From NCBI GenBank assembly GCA_964030785.1, contig OZ034968.1, forward strand, positions 66,131,399-66,195,398: DNA of 64,000 bases, written 5' to 3'. The position numbers and the translations under genes are program-made. Below the pieces are notes generated by a model that had not been told where the DNA came from, did no database searches, and was given only the letters and a program-made list of their open reading frames with translations. Shown here piece by piece: positions 24,573 to 35,251 of this stretch. The stretch is from Siderastrea siderea (Eukaryota; Cnidaria; Anthozoa; Scleractinia; Rhizangiidae). Within the stretch, counting starts at the first letter, position 1, and every line of letters begins with the position of its first letter.

Positions 24573-25218
24573 ACCGTTTAAAACTTATGTCACGTGGTAT
24601 CTACTCAATGCCTTTTCTTTTCACCTGAGATCTACTTTGGTTATTTTTAGTTATCGTTAAAAGGTTCGTGAAAGTCAAGTCTGCATAAAATTAATCCACA
24701 GAAAAGAAGCGTACAGGTTTTGCTCAGGCCTTCCGTTATCGTCGTAACACAACGATAAATTAACAGTAGTATTAGTACTATTATCATACGAGTTTTTAAG
24801 TGAAGTTTTTGCAAACTGGATAACCTCTTTAGTTCTGTTATTTTCCTTCACTTATCAAATGTCGAAAATTTTACCAGCCAATTTTTCACGATTCGCGATA
24901 GGCTATTTCTGTCTGTTATAACAAAAGCATACTGAAAAAAACAAAACATTTTTCCATAGTCTACTCCTGTAGCCGATTAGAGATACACAATCATAGAGAA
25001 TAGGCCCACAGCTTGCACAAAATGGCCGTAAGATACTGAGTGGAGGTTTTATTCTACACTTTCCAGTGTTCTGGAGCAATATTTCGCCCTCTCTTTAACT
25101 TTTGCGCACTATAATGGCTAAGGGATAGTTCATCCCCAATTAATGAATTACTTGTGATTTGCTATATGCTTTGATACTTAAATAAAGTTGATGATGATGA
25201 TGATGATGATGATGATGC

Positions 25219-25249
<31 letters not shown>

Positions 25250-27707
25250 TTACGGGGGGAGTGGAATTTTATTGACCCAATTACCATCCATATATCAGAC
25301 TCTCTTATTTTTAGGTGATGCCCCCTCTTTAGGGCCATTTTTTGCATAGGCTACCCTTAAATTCCACTGTTTCTCCCCCGCCCCCCATCCACCTCAAAAC
25401 AAATGTAGGGCCCTAAAGGCATCACGAAAGCGAACAAGAAAATCCTCCAACACACTGCGCCTGCTGGGAACAGTTGCACAAATCCTTCTGTTATCTCAAG
25501 GACGGTGCCTCGGTTTTTGCTACTGCGCATAAAAGGATTGTCCGAGAAACTCCGGTTTCTTCAGAACGGTGCCTTATAATACAAAGGTATTCTTGTGCAG
25601 TGTATGACTATGCAAGAAAAACAGATCTTAGCAAGGGTTATTGGGACCCAAAAAGAAAATTGGAGGTAACCAGCATTTTTCGGAGATAATTAAGCTTCAA
25701 TCTGGAAAAAATGTCGCTATTGTTCGGCGATGTTCTAGTGCGTAGTTACCAAAAATTTCTTATGGATTGCAAAAGCCCTCAGTGCTGATAAGCTTTTCTC
25801 GCACAGTCGTAAGCAGCGAATAAGTTCCTCAGTATTAGGAGGCACCGTCTTTAAGTTTTTTCATTAAAGTGGCTGGCTGTAGGAGCGGGCAAGATGAACC
25901 AAATCCTGCGATCTGATTGGTGACCCGAGCGGGCAGAATGGAGCTATCTTGCCCACTCGGGATTACCCGCTGTGTAACTGCAAGAAAAATTTTCTCTGAA
26001 GGTTTCCTTTTGTAATTTCCGCCTAAGTATGTTTTGCGCAAGAAAGAGATTTTCCGCAGTTTTTTCTATAGGTGGAGTCGGGAAAAAAAAAACAGATGAA
26101 AGCTTCGAAGAGATTGAATGCAAGGAAAACCAAGATGTTTTGACGAGTTTCGTGAACAACTCATTATAAAATCAAATTCTTTGGAGTTCTTTTAGCCATA
26201 CAATAAAGCCTTTTTTGATCAAGCTTGCTCGGTCAAAATGGTTGGATATTAACCTCGTTCTTTTTTTTCCGTTTTTGCGGACCGAGACGAAAACGCAAAA
26301 AAAGAGAACTTGGCCATATTCAGCTTCCTTGACCTCACACTCGGTCAATAACGCTTACATATGTAACCGGTAAGGAAATGATCTGGCTTTCTTTTGGTAC
26401 AATTTCCCTGTGGTCTACTTCAAAAAATAGAGAGCTGGTCGAGCCACACTCGAACTTGAAAACATGCGGAAGTTCATTCGATATTTTGCTGTCATTGCGC
26501 CATCTGTTCTTATTAAAACATTCTCAGACTGCGGTTTGGGCTCACTGCAGGCTGGCTATGCTTATTTATAAGCCACCTGAAAACCGGCAGTGCGATTTTA
26601 TCACCTCCAAAGCAACTTTATTTTTTATCACAAGTCGCGGAGCCGGCGTGTTTTGACTGTTTATTTTTTTAATAACAAAAGCTACAGTCAAAAAGCACAA
26701 CAGCCGATCAATAACAATGTGGACCTATGAGGGAACAACACCTACCACTGCCTACTATTCGGAATAATAATGGGGATCGAAATGCACCAATAAAAGCGAA
26801 CCAAAGTGCTACATATATCATCGATACCACGCAGCTCTTAACAACCTCTAATTTCATTGGACCTTGGTTAATCACGCAGCTCTATTGTTTTCAGGGCTAG
26901 GGTTCTGTTGTTTGTTCTATTGTTTTCTCAGCAAATCACAGAAGACCTTGTAAGAGCTGCGTACCGCCATCATCAGGAAATCTAATCAAGCCTAAATGCA
27001 AGAATTTAAGTTCTTCGGCATATTTAATTAATTAGGTGCACACTATTTTTTCTCATTTTGTGGCGGCAATTTTAATATTGCTTGGCTCACCTGTTTGAAA
27101 ATCGCAAAAATGCCACCTCCGAAAGGTATGACAAAACGCCACCGTATTAATGAACTATAAAAACACGCTTCATCCATGGAGAGATTTTCCACGCAGTGTT
27201 CTGTCTTTACTCAGGATAGGAAGCATTGATCAATTTATTATTGCGGAAAAATATTGGTCTCGTTGTTTTTGGGGAAGTTTACAGAAACTCAATCAAAGCC
27301 TCTCACTTTCTGTACTTAATGCTGTATCGTATTGAGTTTCACTGTGGAAATGGCCTGTCACCCTGTGACTGCAAGTCTATTTTCGTCGCTGTTATTACAG
27401 GACATAAAATGAACTCATTTCCAAGCATTTTAATTAATTCTTCTATATCAAACTCAGTCGGAGACGAAACATTGAATGGTTTCCGTTCAGATAAAATATA
27501 GCAATTCTGACCACGTAGCAATTTCTGTTTTCTTGATGGAGAGGGATGTTTATCGGATGCGTGCGTCGAAGGGAAACTATCAGAAATGCTGAAATAATAA
27601 CGAGAACCTAGAACTATCCATGTGTTATTCTTACTCACAAGCTTTGAAGCAAAATAGTTTTTTTGGCGGACTTACGTGCGAAGTCCCCTGCACCTGCCTT
27701 GTAAAGA
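24573..27707. other. Intergenic DNA between FReD gene C and the Polinton
   Basis: No confident gene. It has a (GAT)n run at 25190-25246 and repeat-like blocks near 25890-25975 and 26215-26300. A segment at about 26825-26850 (aacctctaattt) is matched inverted at 60736-60770. A minus-strand frame of 99 codons at 27339-27638 lacks an ATG and could be a lone exon or noise. Confidence 0.4.
25190..25246. repeat. (GAT)n microsatellite
   Basis: About 18 GAT units with one GCT interruption, within intergenic DNA. Confidence 0.92.
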
Positions 27708-27905
27708 GAGTTAGTTATGACATCTGTAGGCAATGAGTTACTCAGGATGTGGTGCGTTATTCATTACGATAAACGGCTCTTCTGCAATCGGAGAAACTAA
27801 TACAGTGCTTTCTGAAGTCTAGAATAATCAACATGTACTTTTCGTTTCCTAACTTAGTATTAGGATATTGTTTATACGTCCGTTGACGCGAACACAGACA
27901 TTATC
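27708..27905 (+). repeat. Flanking direct repeat, left of the Polinton
   Basis: Shares ordered blocks with 44940-45075 on the other side of the element and in the same orientation. Examples are cggctcttctgca, gtctagaataa and ccgttgac followed by cgaa. Divergence is substantial, roughly a quarter to a third by eye. It lies outside the target duplication and is therefore host or older-element sequence. Confidence 0.55.
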
Positions 27906-27955
27906 ATTCCTGATCTACCCATGAGCAGAAAGTGTCGTGAACTGTGACATAACTA

Positions 27956-27961
27956 ACATAC
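27956..27961. repeat. Target site duplication (left)
   Basis: acatac immediately left of the element is repeated exactly at 44858-44863. Six base pairs is the known target duplication length of Polintons/Mavericks. Confidence 0.9.
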
Positions 27962-28199
27962 GTAGTGATATCGGGGTTCGACAAATACCACCTTATTCCT
28001 ACACCGGTATTTTCCTCTTTTAAGCCACTCAGCGTACAAACCAATACCACCATATCCGTATAATTGTCTTTTAAACCGCTTAGAGTACAAACCAATACCA
28101 CCTCATCTGAATTTTCCTATTTTAAGTCACTCAGCGCACAACAAAATCGGTTAACAAAGCAGAATCACATGTCGTATTATATCAAAAGTTTCTCAATTA
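27962..28199 (+). repeat. Left terminal inverted repeat
   Basis: Its reverse complement matches 44619-44857 over the whole length with a few mismatches. The outer end is GTAGTGATATCGGGG; the right end implies AGTAGTG, so one terminal A seems lost here. Contains the tandem 51-bp units described for the right repeat. Confidence 0.95.
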
Positions 28200-28270
28200 G
28201 AGAATCGCACATCTTGTATTATATCCGAAAAGTTTCTCAGTTAGGGAAATTGCATATTTTGTATTATAAG
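28171..28270 (+). repeat. Subterminal tandem repeat next to the left inverted repeat
   Basis: Units start gtcgtattatat (28171), cttgtattatat (28213) and tttgtattataag (28258), spaced 42-45 bp, with the shared body agtttctcaattag or agtttctcagttag. The last unit lies 15-25 bp before the polymerase ATG and resembles the TATA-like motifs found before other genes of the element, so it may act as promoter. Confidence 0.65.
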
Positions 28271-28284
28271 ATTATTTCACAATA

Positions 28285-31200
28285 ATGTCTGTATTGAACA
28301 TGAGCCTTGAAGAACTTTTGAAAGGGCTTGATCCAGCAACGTTGCAATCTTTAGAGCAATCACTTGCAGAGGACGCTCCTGCTGTTCGAAAAAAAATTCA
28401 GAATATATTGGATGAACCTATTTCTGAAGAAACGGAGAAGAGTTTAGAAAAACCTTTATTTCCTAAACCTTTCCAGCCGACTGCTCCGACCGCTCCTCCT
28501 CGTCAAAGAAGGGGAAGAAAAAGACAAGAAATTTTGAGGGGGTTCGATCCAATACCTCGAGAGAACATCCGAACGGTGACAGACTATCAGAATGAGATTC
28601 TAGATATGTATGATGACGCTGAACATGAGGGGGTAGAAGAGGTCACTAGGCGCCGATATATTCGATGGCGCTTCATCCGAGAACTGGAAAAAGATCTGAC
28701 ACCCAACTTTATGGCAAAAATCCGAGAGAACATTCACACATCTTTCTACGCCAGGCACATCTTCTCGTATCAGCTACGCAACATTGAAGATGGTACGTTA
28801 ATAGTGATGTACACTAACATCGGCTTGCCTTGGTTTGATGAACGCCTGTCTGAGGCGGAGAAATGGTTGAATGAGCGGGAGAAGGTACGCCTGGACCCTG
28901 ACAACATAAATAGACCGGACACGAAGTGGGTGTTTGAAAGTCACTTCAATGTTGATGTAAAGGTCGTGCTTGACCGACAGGCACTGTTGGTCACAGGCCC
29001 CCTACCAGACTGGCTGCGTAACCTTGCGCATGGCCGGTCGATGCTGGCACTGGACACCTACAAGGACAACTTGTGCCTGTGGCGTTGCATTGCAGTGCAC
29101 CGCGGAGCACGACCAGATCGAAGCACTAAAGCTACTCTAGAGCTTGCAAAGAGTTTCTTCAAACTTAAGGCTGCACCAAATGAAAGTCCGAAAACATCGC
29201 TCGATGAATTAGATAAGGTAGAAAGACACCTGAATCAGGGTGCAGCTTTCTCGGATTGGTTGGGTATCCGTGTCTATGAGCCTGAGCGTGTGGAGGGTGA
29301 AGTGGTATGGCACCTTAGGCGGAACCTGCCGGCTAAGCTAACGAATATTCTCACAATCGGAATTTATGAGGGGCACGCATTTGTTATCAAGGATATTTCG
29401 AAGCTTGCAAGAACGTATGCATGCGTTCATTGCAGTGGACGATTCACTAAAGCCTGTCATCTTCAACGGCATGCCGAAAGGTGCGCCCAAGGCAAGACGG
29501 TGATCGATTGCCCGGCTGAAAGAGTTGAAGCACCGCAGACATCTTTCGAGAAGGCCTTCTATCCAAAACACCAGGCTTCCCATGAATCGCTTCGGTGGCT
29601 TGAAGGAGAAGCCAAGCGGCGGAAAATTCACATTCACCACGCAATGTGTGGGCACGGGGTTGAGCGATGGGTTGAGCGCGCTCCTGTCGATGGGTACAAC
29701 CATGAAAAGAGGATTGTATTTCAATACCACGGTTGCCACTTGCACGGATGCCGAAAATGTTTCCCGAACGATCGTGATAAAATCATTACTCACAATGACC
29801 AAACACGAGAAGACCGGTACAAAGCAACTGTAAAACGCACAAAAGCGCTCCGAGCTGCTGGCTATCACGTAATCGAGGCATGGGCGCGCGAAGTAGGGGA
29901 AATAGATGTGGAGTTGCCAAGGACCCAAACGCGAAGCTACCCACACGCGATCTTGTACGACTTCGAAGCGTACGGAGACAAGAATCAGCGGAAGGAGCCG
30001 ACAGGCATGCTCACGATCGAGAACGCACACCTACCAATCTCGGTGAGCATTGGGGACACCCTTCCACCCATCCAGTGGAGCTGGTCTGCAAGTTCATGGA
30101 AGAGCTGGAGCGGCGTGGGAAAAACATTCGGTCTAAAGTACGAGCCGGGTGCATGCCCGACAACGTGAAGATGCTTCCAAAAGCGCAGCGCCTCAAGACC
30201 GAAGAATGGTGCGATCAGGTGCCGGTTCTCAGGTTCAATTCCGGGCGATACGATCTAAACCTGATCAGAGAGCATTTCGCGGAGCGTCTAGCTGACACAA
30301 CCGGTAAAGTCAGAGTGGCGAAAAATGGAAACAAGATCATGTTTATTCTGACGAACAGTTTCCGCTTTCTGGACATCGTGAACTACCTAGGTCCGGGGAC
30401 CCGCTACGAGAAATGGGTGAAAGCCTACGAATGCGACACTGTAAAATCGTGGTTTCCGTACGAGTGGTTTGACACTCCTGAAAAACTTGATTTTGGCGGG
30501 CTTCCGAAATATGAGGAGTGGTATTCGAAGTTGAAGGGCGGCTACGTGCTCACTCGGGATGAATGGGAGGGGTGTCAGCGTCTGTTCAAAGAAAAGGGCA
30601 TGTATACCTTCGCAGAATGGCTGCGTTACTACAATAATCTCCATGTGGCTCCCGGCCTTGAGGCTCTGGAAAAGATACGTGTTTTCTACACTGAGAAGGG
30701 AATCGACATTCTGAAAGACGCTGTCAGCATCCCAGGTGTGAGTTTACATTACTTGCTCCGCAGATGTGTTGAGCAGGGCGCGGAGCCTTACAGCCCGTGC
30801 AAAGAAGCATATGAGATGTTGAAAGAAGCTGTTGTCGGAGGCCCGAGCCTCGTTTTCACAAGATACCACGAAGTTGGAGTTACGAAGATAAGGTCTCATC
30901 GAATAGCGGAACCCCGTCTTTGCAAAAATATCCTAGGTTACGACGCCAATGCTTTGTACTTGTCAACCATGCTCAGAGACATGCCTTGCGGAAAGGGAAG
31001 GGTCGTGCACTATAACTACCAAGCCGCCGCTCCCATACTAACACAAAGGCTCAAAGAAGGAAAATGGTTCGGATTCGCGGAAGTAGACATAGAGATCCCA
31101 AAGACCCTGTGGCCAAAATTTGAGGAGATGTGCCCGTTCTTCTACAACAAAGAGGTGCCTGTTGAAGCTGTGCCGCAGCATATGCTTGACTACCTAAAAC

Positions 31201-32188
31201 GCACGAAGCGGAACCGCGGAGACGGAAAGAAGTTAGTGGGAGCATTGTCTGCAAAGAAGATATTATTATACGCTCCTTTACTTAGATGGTATATTGAGCA
31301 TGGAGCAGTGATCACAAATGTTTATCGAACGATTGACTATCAACCAACTAGGATATTCACTTGGTTCGTGGAGCAGGTGACGGAGGCGCGCCGGACTGGA
31401 GACGTGGAAAAAAGCAAGGCGCTGCTGGCCGAGGTGTTCAAGCTGTTAGGAAATAGTGGGTACGGAAAGCTCATCGAAGCCTTGGAGCCGTAAACAAACA
31501 TCATTTACACCAAAGACGAGAAGGTAGTCGACAGAGCCTTGCGAAGCGCATATTTCAGTGATCTTGACGAGATAAGACAGGCGTATGAGCTGGAAAGCCG
31601 AAAGCCTCGGATCACAATCACAAGACCATTTCAGGTAGGAATAGCTGTATATCAACTGGCAAAGCTTCGAATGCTTGAATTCTATAATGACTTTCCTGAC
31701 AGGTATTTCGACAGAAGAGATTTCGAATTGATCCAGATGGACACAGACAGCAATTACATGGCAATCAGCGCAGAAAGTTGGAAGACATCGTCAAACCAGA
31801 GCTGCAAACAGAATTTGAGGCAAAAAAGCAAGAGTGGTTAGCTTGGGGCAAGTGGAGCGGCCGCACTCCTGGGCTCTTCAAGCCTGAATGTGAAGGCAGC
31901 AGGATGATTGCACTCTGCTCGAAGTGTTATTACATTGATGAATTGGAGAGTGGAAAAAATAAGTTCAGCACGAAGGGGATGTCAAAGAAACAGAACGAGA
32001 TCACGTGGCAGCGTTTCAGGTCAGCCTTGGAGGGCAGCAAGGACACAGCAACGAACATTGGTTTTCGCATGAACAACGGGAGGATGGTTACGTACGAACA
32101 GCAGAAGCTGGGGCTGAGCGCTTACTATGACAAACGCTGGGTATTGGAAGATGGCATTCACACAGAACCGATCGAGTTTCATGGTTAG
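28285..32188 (+). pseudogene. PolB: Protein-primed DNA polymerase B (pPolB), broken
   Basis: About 1,300 codons spread over three frames. The first frame (28285-30168, ATG start) holds a Cys/His cluster from residue 380, the region with YHGCHLHGC that is characteristic of Polinton and related viral pPolBs, and exonuclease motif I (YDFEAYGD, about 29956). The second (to 31493) holds exonuclease motif II (FNSGRYDLN, about 30234), palm motif A (GYDANALYLS, Asp 30942-30944) and motif B (GNSGYGK, about 31450). Motif C (DTDS, 31740-31751) follows. Lesions: one-base loss around 30066-30075, in-frame TAA at 31491-31493, and a frameshift at about 31765-31775. The gene would replicate the element from a protein primer but cannot be translated intact. 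Its 3' end meets the integrase end tail to tail with 4 bp overlap. Confidence 0.93.
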
Positions 32189-33186
32189 ATTGCCGGTGGT
32201 AGCTGTGTATCTGGAGGGACAACCAAAAGCTCTTCGCGGACAAACCCGCGTTTTGGTCCGTTAAACAAATAAAAGAGGACCGGTGCATTTGGTTTTATCA
32301 TAATCTTTTCAATCTCGTAAACTTTCAGAGACCAGATTGGGTCGGTAGCTCTTCGCCGGCCACCTTCAAGTTCACCGGGCTGGTAGAGATAGCGAACACT
32401 TAAACCGAAGGGGAGCTTTTTTTCGTTCACACCAACGGGTCTAAAATAAGGGGTCGAGGGTTTGGATGGAACAGTTTTCTCTTTGATGGCCTCAGGGGGT
32501 TTCTGACCTGTCAGTCGAGTGACTTCTTCATTCAAAGCTGAAATAACAGCGGGCAGTCGGGCCACCCATTCAGTCGATCTTTTGTCGTCTGGGAGGCGCA
32601 TTTCAACCCCATATTGGTGTCCAAACAGTCGTTCAGCTAGGATGCGGTTGAATCTTTCAACAATAGCTTGATCACGGTGAATATCCACACGACCGCGTCT
32701 AACCTCAACATTATGTTTTGAAAGCAGCTGATTCACAGCGCCCATAACCTCACGACCAGGATCCACCTGAAGTAGTTTCGGCCAGCTCAAAGGGCTCCGG
32801 CTATAAATCCGTTCCAGAGCAGCTGCGACTTCTCTGGCCTCTTTTGTAGTCAACGGTTCAGCCTCTTTGTATCGAGAGGCCACATCTACCACTCTGAGGG
32901 CGTACTTAAAAGTTTTACGGGAGCGTGGTGGGCGATCGTGAGGGAGATACAGGAGATCGGCTTGGTGAACTTTGTTTGGAACAGGAACATCAAATTTCGG
33001 TCCTGGAATGTACCGTGGTGCTGGTAAGTAAACCTGCCAAAGGGCTTGCTTCATCAACCAGTTTCGAGCCACATCTTCCGAGACTTTCGCAGCCTGGGCT
33101 AATTTTTTAATCGCTGCAAACCCTTTCCAATACCCTTGCGGGCTGTCATAAATTTTTGACAACCTATTGAAAATGCGCGCGCTCAT
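32185..33186 (-). CDS. INT: Polinton integrase (retroviral-type, DD35E)
   Basis: Open frame of 333 codons from the ATG at 33186; an in-frame ATG at 33219 would add 11 hydrophobic residues and is less likely. Numbered from the longer start, the catalytic triad is Asp88 (HQADLLYL), Asp153 (LLQVDPGRE) and Glu188 (AIVERFNR), giving the DD35E spacing of rve integrases. The N-terminus (YDSPQGYWKG) resembles other Polinton integrases. A C-terminal SH3-like segment is plausible; no chromodomain seen. It inserts the linear element, producing 6-bp duplications. Convergent with the polymerase and divergent from the zinc-ribbon gene, with only 21 bp between this start and the ATG at 33208. Confidence 0.93.
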   Translation of the reverse strand: MSARIFNRLSKIYDSPQGYWKGFAAIKKLAQAAKVSEDVARNWLMKQALWQVYLPAPRYIPGPKFDVPVPNKVHQADLLYLPHDRPPRSRKTFKYALRVVDVASRYKEAEPLTTKEAREVAAALERIYSRSPLSWPKLLQVDPGREVMGAVNQLLSKHNVEVRRGRVDIHRDQAIVERFNRILAERLFGHQYGVEMRLPDDKRSTEWVARLPAVISALNEEVTRLTGQKPPEAIKEKTVPSKPSTPYFRPVGVNEKKLPFGLSVRYLYQPGELEGGRRRATDPIWSLKVYEIEKIMIKPNAPVLFYLFNGPKRGFVREELLVVPPDTQLPPAI

Positions 33187-33336
33187 TGTATACCATACAA
33201 TAAAGAAATGAACGACCAATTTGGTCTCACCAAAATTGCTGCAGTCTTCGGGAATTGAATCAGAACAGATCGAAGAAAGAATTTCTTTTGAAAAACTGTC
33301 CCCAGAAGAGGGAAAAAATTAACCCATTACCTACTA

Positions 33337-34026
33337 GTGGTATTGCGTTTTGGGGGCATCCTGGAATTAGTCGTGATCATTGACAAACTTGAGAAATTAG
33401 CTTCTTTGGGAATATCTGCAGAGCGGGTCGAAGAAAAAATCAAAGACTTGTATTCTTCGGGATTTTATCTAAGACATGTCGGGAAAAACCTGGAAAATTT
33501 GCTTTGTTTTGCAAAACTGTCTCCAGAAATGGTGGAAATGCACTTGTTCCCATCAAGGAGGATTAATCGTTGTTCTTCATGCAAAGAGCAAGTAGTTTAT
33601 GTGGCGAATGAATTCTGTCGTGAATGCCCAAAATGCTATAGAGTGTTTGCATGGGATGATCATTTCCAACAGGTGAATCCTGACAGATCTACTGCGCCTC
33701 CCGCGCCTCTTGCTCATTTAAAAAATGCTCTTTGGAAATGGAAAATTGACAAAGTGCTTTCTTCCAACGAGGTCGTTTTTCTGGGTAACTTTATTGCTCA
33801 ATTTCAGGCGAAAACCGGCAAGTCAGTGAACTACTCCTATTTTCTTCATAATTATTTTCAAATGGTTCCTTCTAAATGCTGGCCTCGCAAAAAAGAAATT
33901 ATGGAATCTATTTCTCATCGCCTTCCTAAATCCTCGAAAAGCAGGATACCCGTAAAACAAGACTTTGATAAATGGCACTGCACTATTTCTGTTTCAAACC
34001 TAACCCCAACTTTTGTTTTAAATTAA
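33337..34026 (+). CDS. Zinc-ribbon protein of unknown role
   Basis: The frame begins with GTG, so the true start is uncertain. An ATG at 33208 opens a frame that stops at 33256-33258, and the intervening DNA in another frame resembles the start of this protein (xIAAVFG, then EQIEERI and EKLSP, compared with KLASLGISAERVEEKI and AKLSPEMVE). The 5' end therefore appears partly duplicated and shifted. Visible features are a CSSC-x14-CRECPKC four-cysteine zinc ribbon and a C-terminal half with QFQAK and aromatic residues. A poxvirus late-transcription-factor-3-like role is a weak possibility only. The 3' end overlaps the minus-strand PLA2 pseudogene by 44 bp. Confidence 0.6.
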   Translation: MVLRFGGILELVVIIDKLEKLASLGISAERVEEKIKDLYSSGFYLRHVGKNLENLLCFAKLSPEMVEMHLFPSRRINRCSSCKEQVVYVANEFCRECPKCYRVFAWDDHFQQVNPDRSTAPPAPLAHLKNALWKWKIDKVLSSNEVVFLGNFIAQFQAKTGKSVNYSYFLHNYFQMVPSKCWPRKKEIMESISHRLPKSSKSRIPVKQDFDKWHCTISVSNLTPTFVLN

Positions 34027-34618
34027 TTGTGTTCCTCGCAGCAGCATGACCCCACTGCCTTTGTTTCCACGGAACTGCGTCAAGAGCCTTCACCACTTTT
34101 TTGTCCGCTTTGTGTTTGCATTTTTTTCATTTTCACCGTATTTTTCGTTTCGGTTCGAACAGACACCATAGTCCACGTCATGTTGCATTGCGATCGCGTC
34201 TGTTGCCCCTGCTGGTGGTTGATATATTTCCCGAATCTGACCCGTTTCTGGATCGTAGTTCACCTGCTGTTCAAGGGGATTATATGGCCCGGTATAATTA
34301 TGCCACGGTAATGTCCAACCCCGTTTTGGTTTGGGAAGTTTTCCTATCGCTGAATGGATGTCAAACCCCGCCCCATCTAAATCCGGTCTGTCCGTTTTGT
34401 GGCGTCTGTTTGGCCGAACTTTGGTTGAAATTAATGATCGAGCATTTCACTGCCAACTTTTTGAAAAACTGGGCGGGCTTTGTCTAACGTATAATTGATT
34501 GCTTTCTTTTGCAGCTTGGGGTTTCGCAAAGCTTCAGACACATAATAACGTCCAGCCTCAAACCCTTTTTCGCAAGAAATAGGATCCCTTTTTCAATGGC
34601 TAGATCACCTACCGTCAT
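33983..34618 (-). pseudogene. Phospholipase A2-like virion protein (parvovirus VP1u type), broken
   Basis: Found only by reading the minus strand through several frames. From ATG 34618 the first part reads as helices, including YYVSEALRNPKLQKKAINYT. A PLA2 domain follows, with calcium loop NYTGPYNPL (about 34279-34299) and catalytic HD dyad in MQHDVDYGVC (34177-34182), then a basic C-terminus with WGHAAARNTINLKQKLG and a stop at 33983-33985. The HDxxY and YxGPxN patterns match parvovirus capsid PLA2; the second loop glycine is tyrosine here. In parvoviruses the enzyme breaches endosomal membranes, and a virion role is inferred here. Lesions: about 34564-34572, about 34431-34440 and an A/T run at about 34121-34127. 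Confidence 0.8.
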
Positions 34619-34827
34619 GGCAATGTTGCCAAGCACACTTAACCGCCCTCCGCGGGGGAGGGCTCACCTAGTTTCCCGGCATAAAACGTGCTTTTGTTAT
34701 TCTGCAACTAGTGCATTTTACCTTTAAGAGTTTTCGATTGTTCTTTGTGATTACAACCTTTTCAGTTCCTTTCACATTGGGGGTGTGCCGCTTTTCTTTC
34801 ACACAGTACACTTCCATTGTATATATC

Positions 34828-35251
34828 TTATGAAAAATAATTCTTTACGATGCGTTCGTTTTGAAGGACATCATTGCTGAACATTTTCAAAATATCGGCG
34901 AAACTGGTACCTTTGTTTCTTTCGTTTAAAAAGAGAAGGCAGTGGTAACCACAACTCACACTTTCTTCCCATTGAATTTGGTTGTCATTTCTGAAAAAAA
35001 TGTTTGATTCCTTGCACTGACATTTCTTTTTCCCATTCCAAAGGTGGCGGAAGCCCAAATGAATCAAACTACTCGTACGTGCCATTTTTGGCATGCCAAA
35101 AACACACCCAATGAGTTCCCAAACTTCCAAAATCATCCAAGTTGATAATGCATGGGGAATGGAACAGGGGTTTTGTTTCGTTTCTGCTAAAAATACCTTT
35201 GATGGGGATGCGCAAATAATCGCACCATTTTCTGAGGTCTATTTCAAATAA
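34828..35251 (-). pseudogene. PRO: Adenovirus-like cysteine protease (maturation protease), broken
   Basis: The minus-strand frame after the stop of the upstream virion gene carries FEIDLRKWC and then NLDDFGSLGTHW, with the catalytic His at 35111-35113. The frame is ended by TAG at 35069-35071. After a frameshift in a homopolymer (about 34993-35000), the C-terminal part has QWEESVSCGYHCLLFL with the nucleophile Cys at 34951-34953. This is the His...Cys layout of adenovirus protease and Polinton PRO, which cleaves virion precursors. No in-frame ATG is visible at the 5' end. Length fits the family (about 140 residues or slightly more). Confidence 0.85.

Noticed and set aside
27339..27638. 99-codon minus-strand frame left of the Polinton
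   Set aside because: Not excluded as an exon, but it has no ATG, no clear splice pair and no recognisable domain.
27904..28101. Repeated peptide frame VLVCTLSGLK in the terminal repeats
   Set aside because: The peptide repeat results from the 51-bp DNA tandem units in both inverted repeats; no ATG and no coding bias.
29338..30030. 230-codon minus-strand frame within the polymerase
   Set aside because: It lies antisense to well-supported pPolB motifs; no domain and unusual composition.
34027..34727. Plus-strand frames of 94, 128 and 72 codons inside the Polinton
   Set aside because: They start with GTG or other non-ATG codons and have no domain; the minus strand of the same DNA encodes a recognisable PLA2 protein, so these are shadows.
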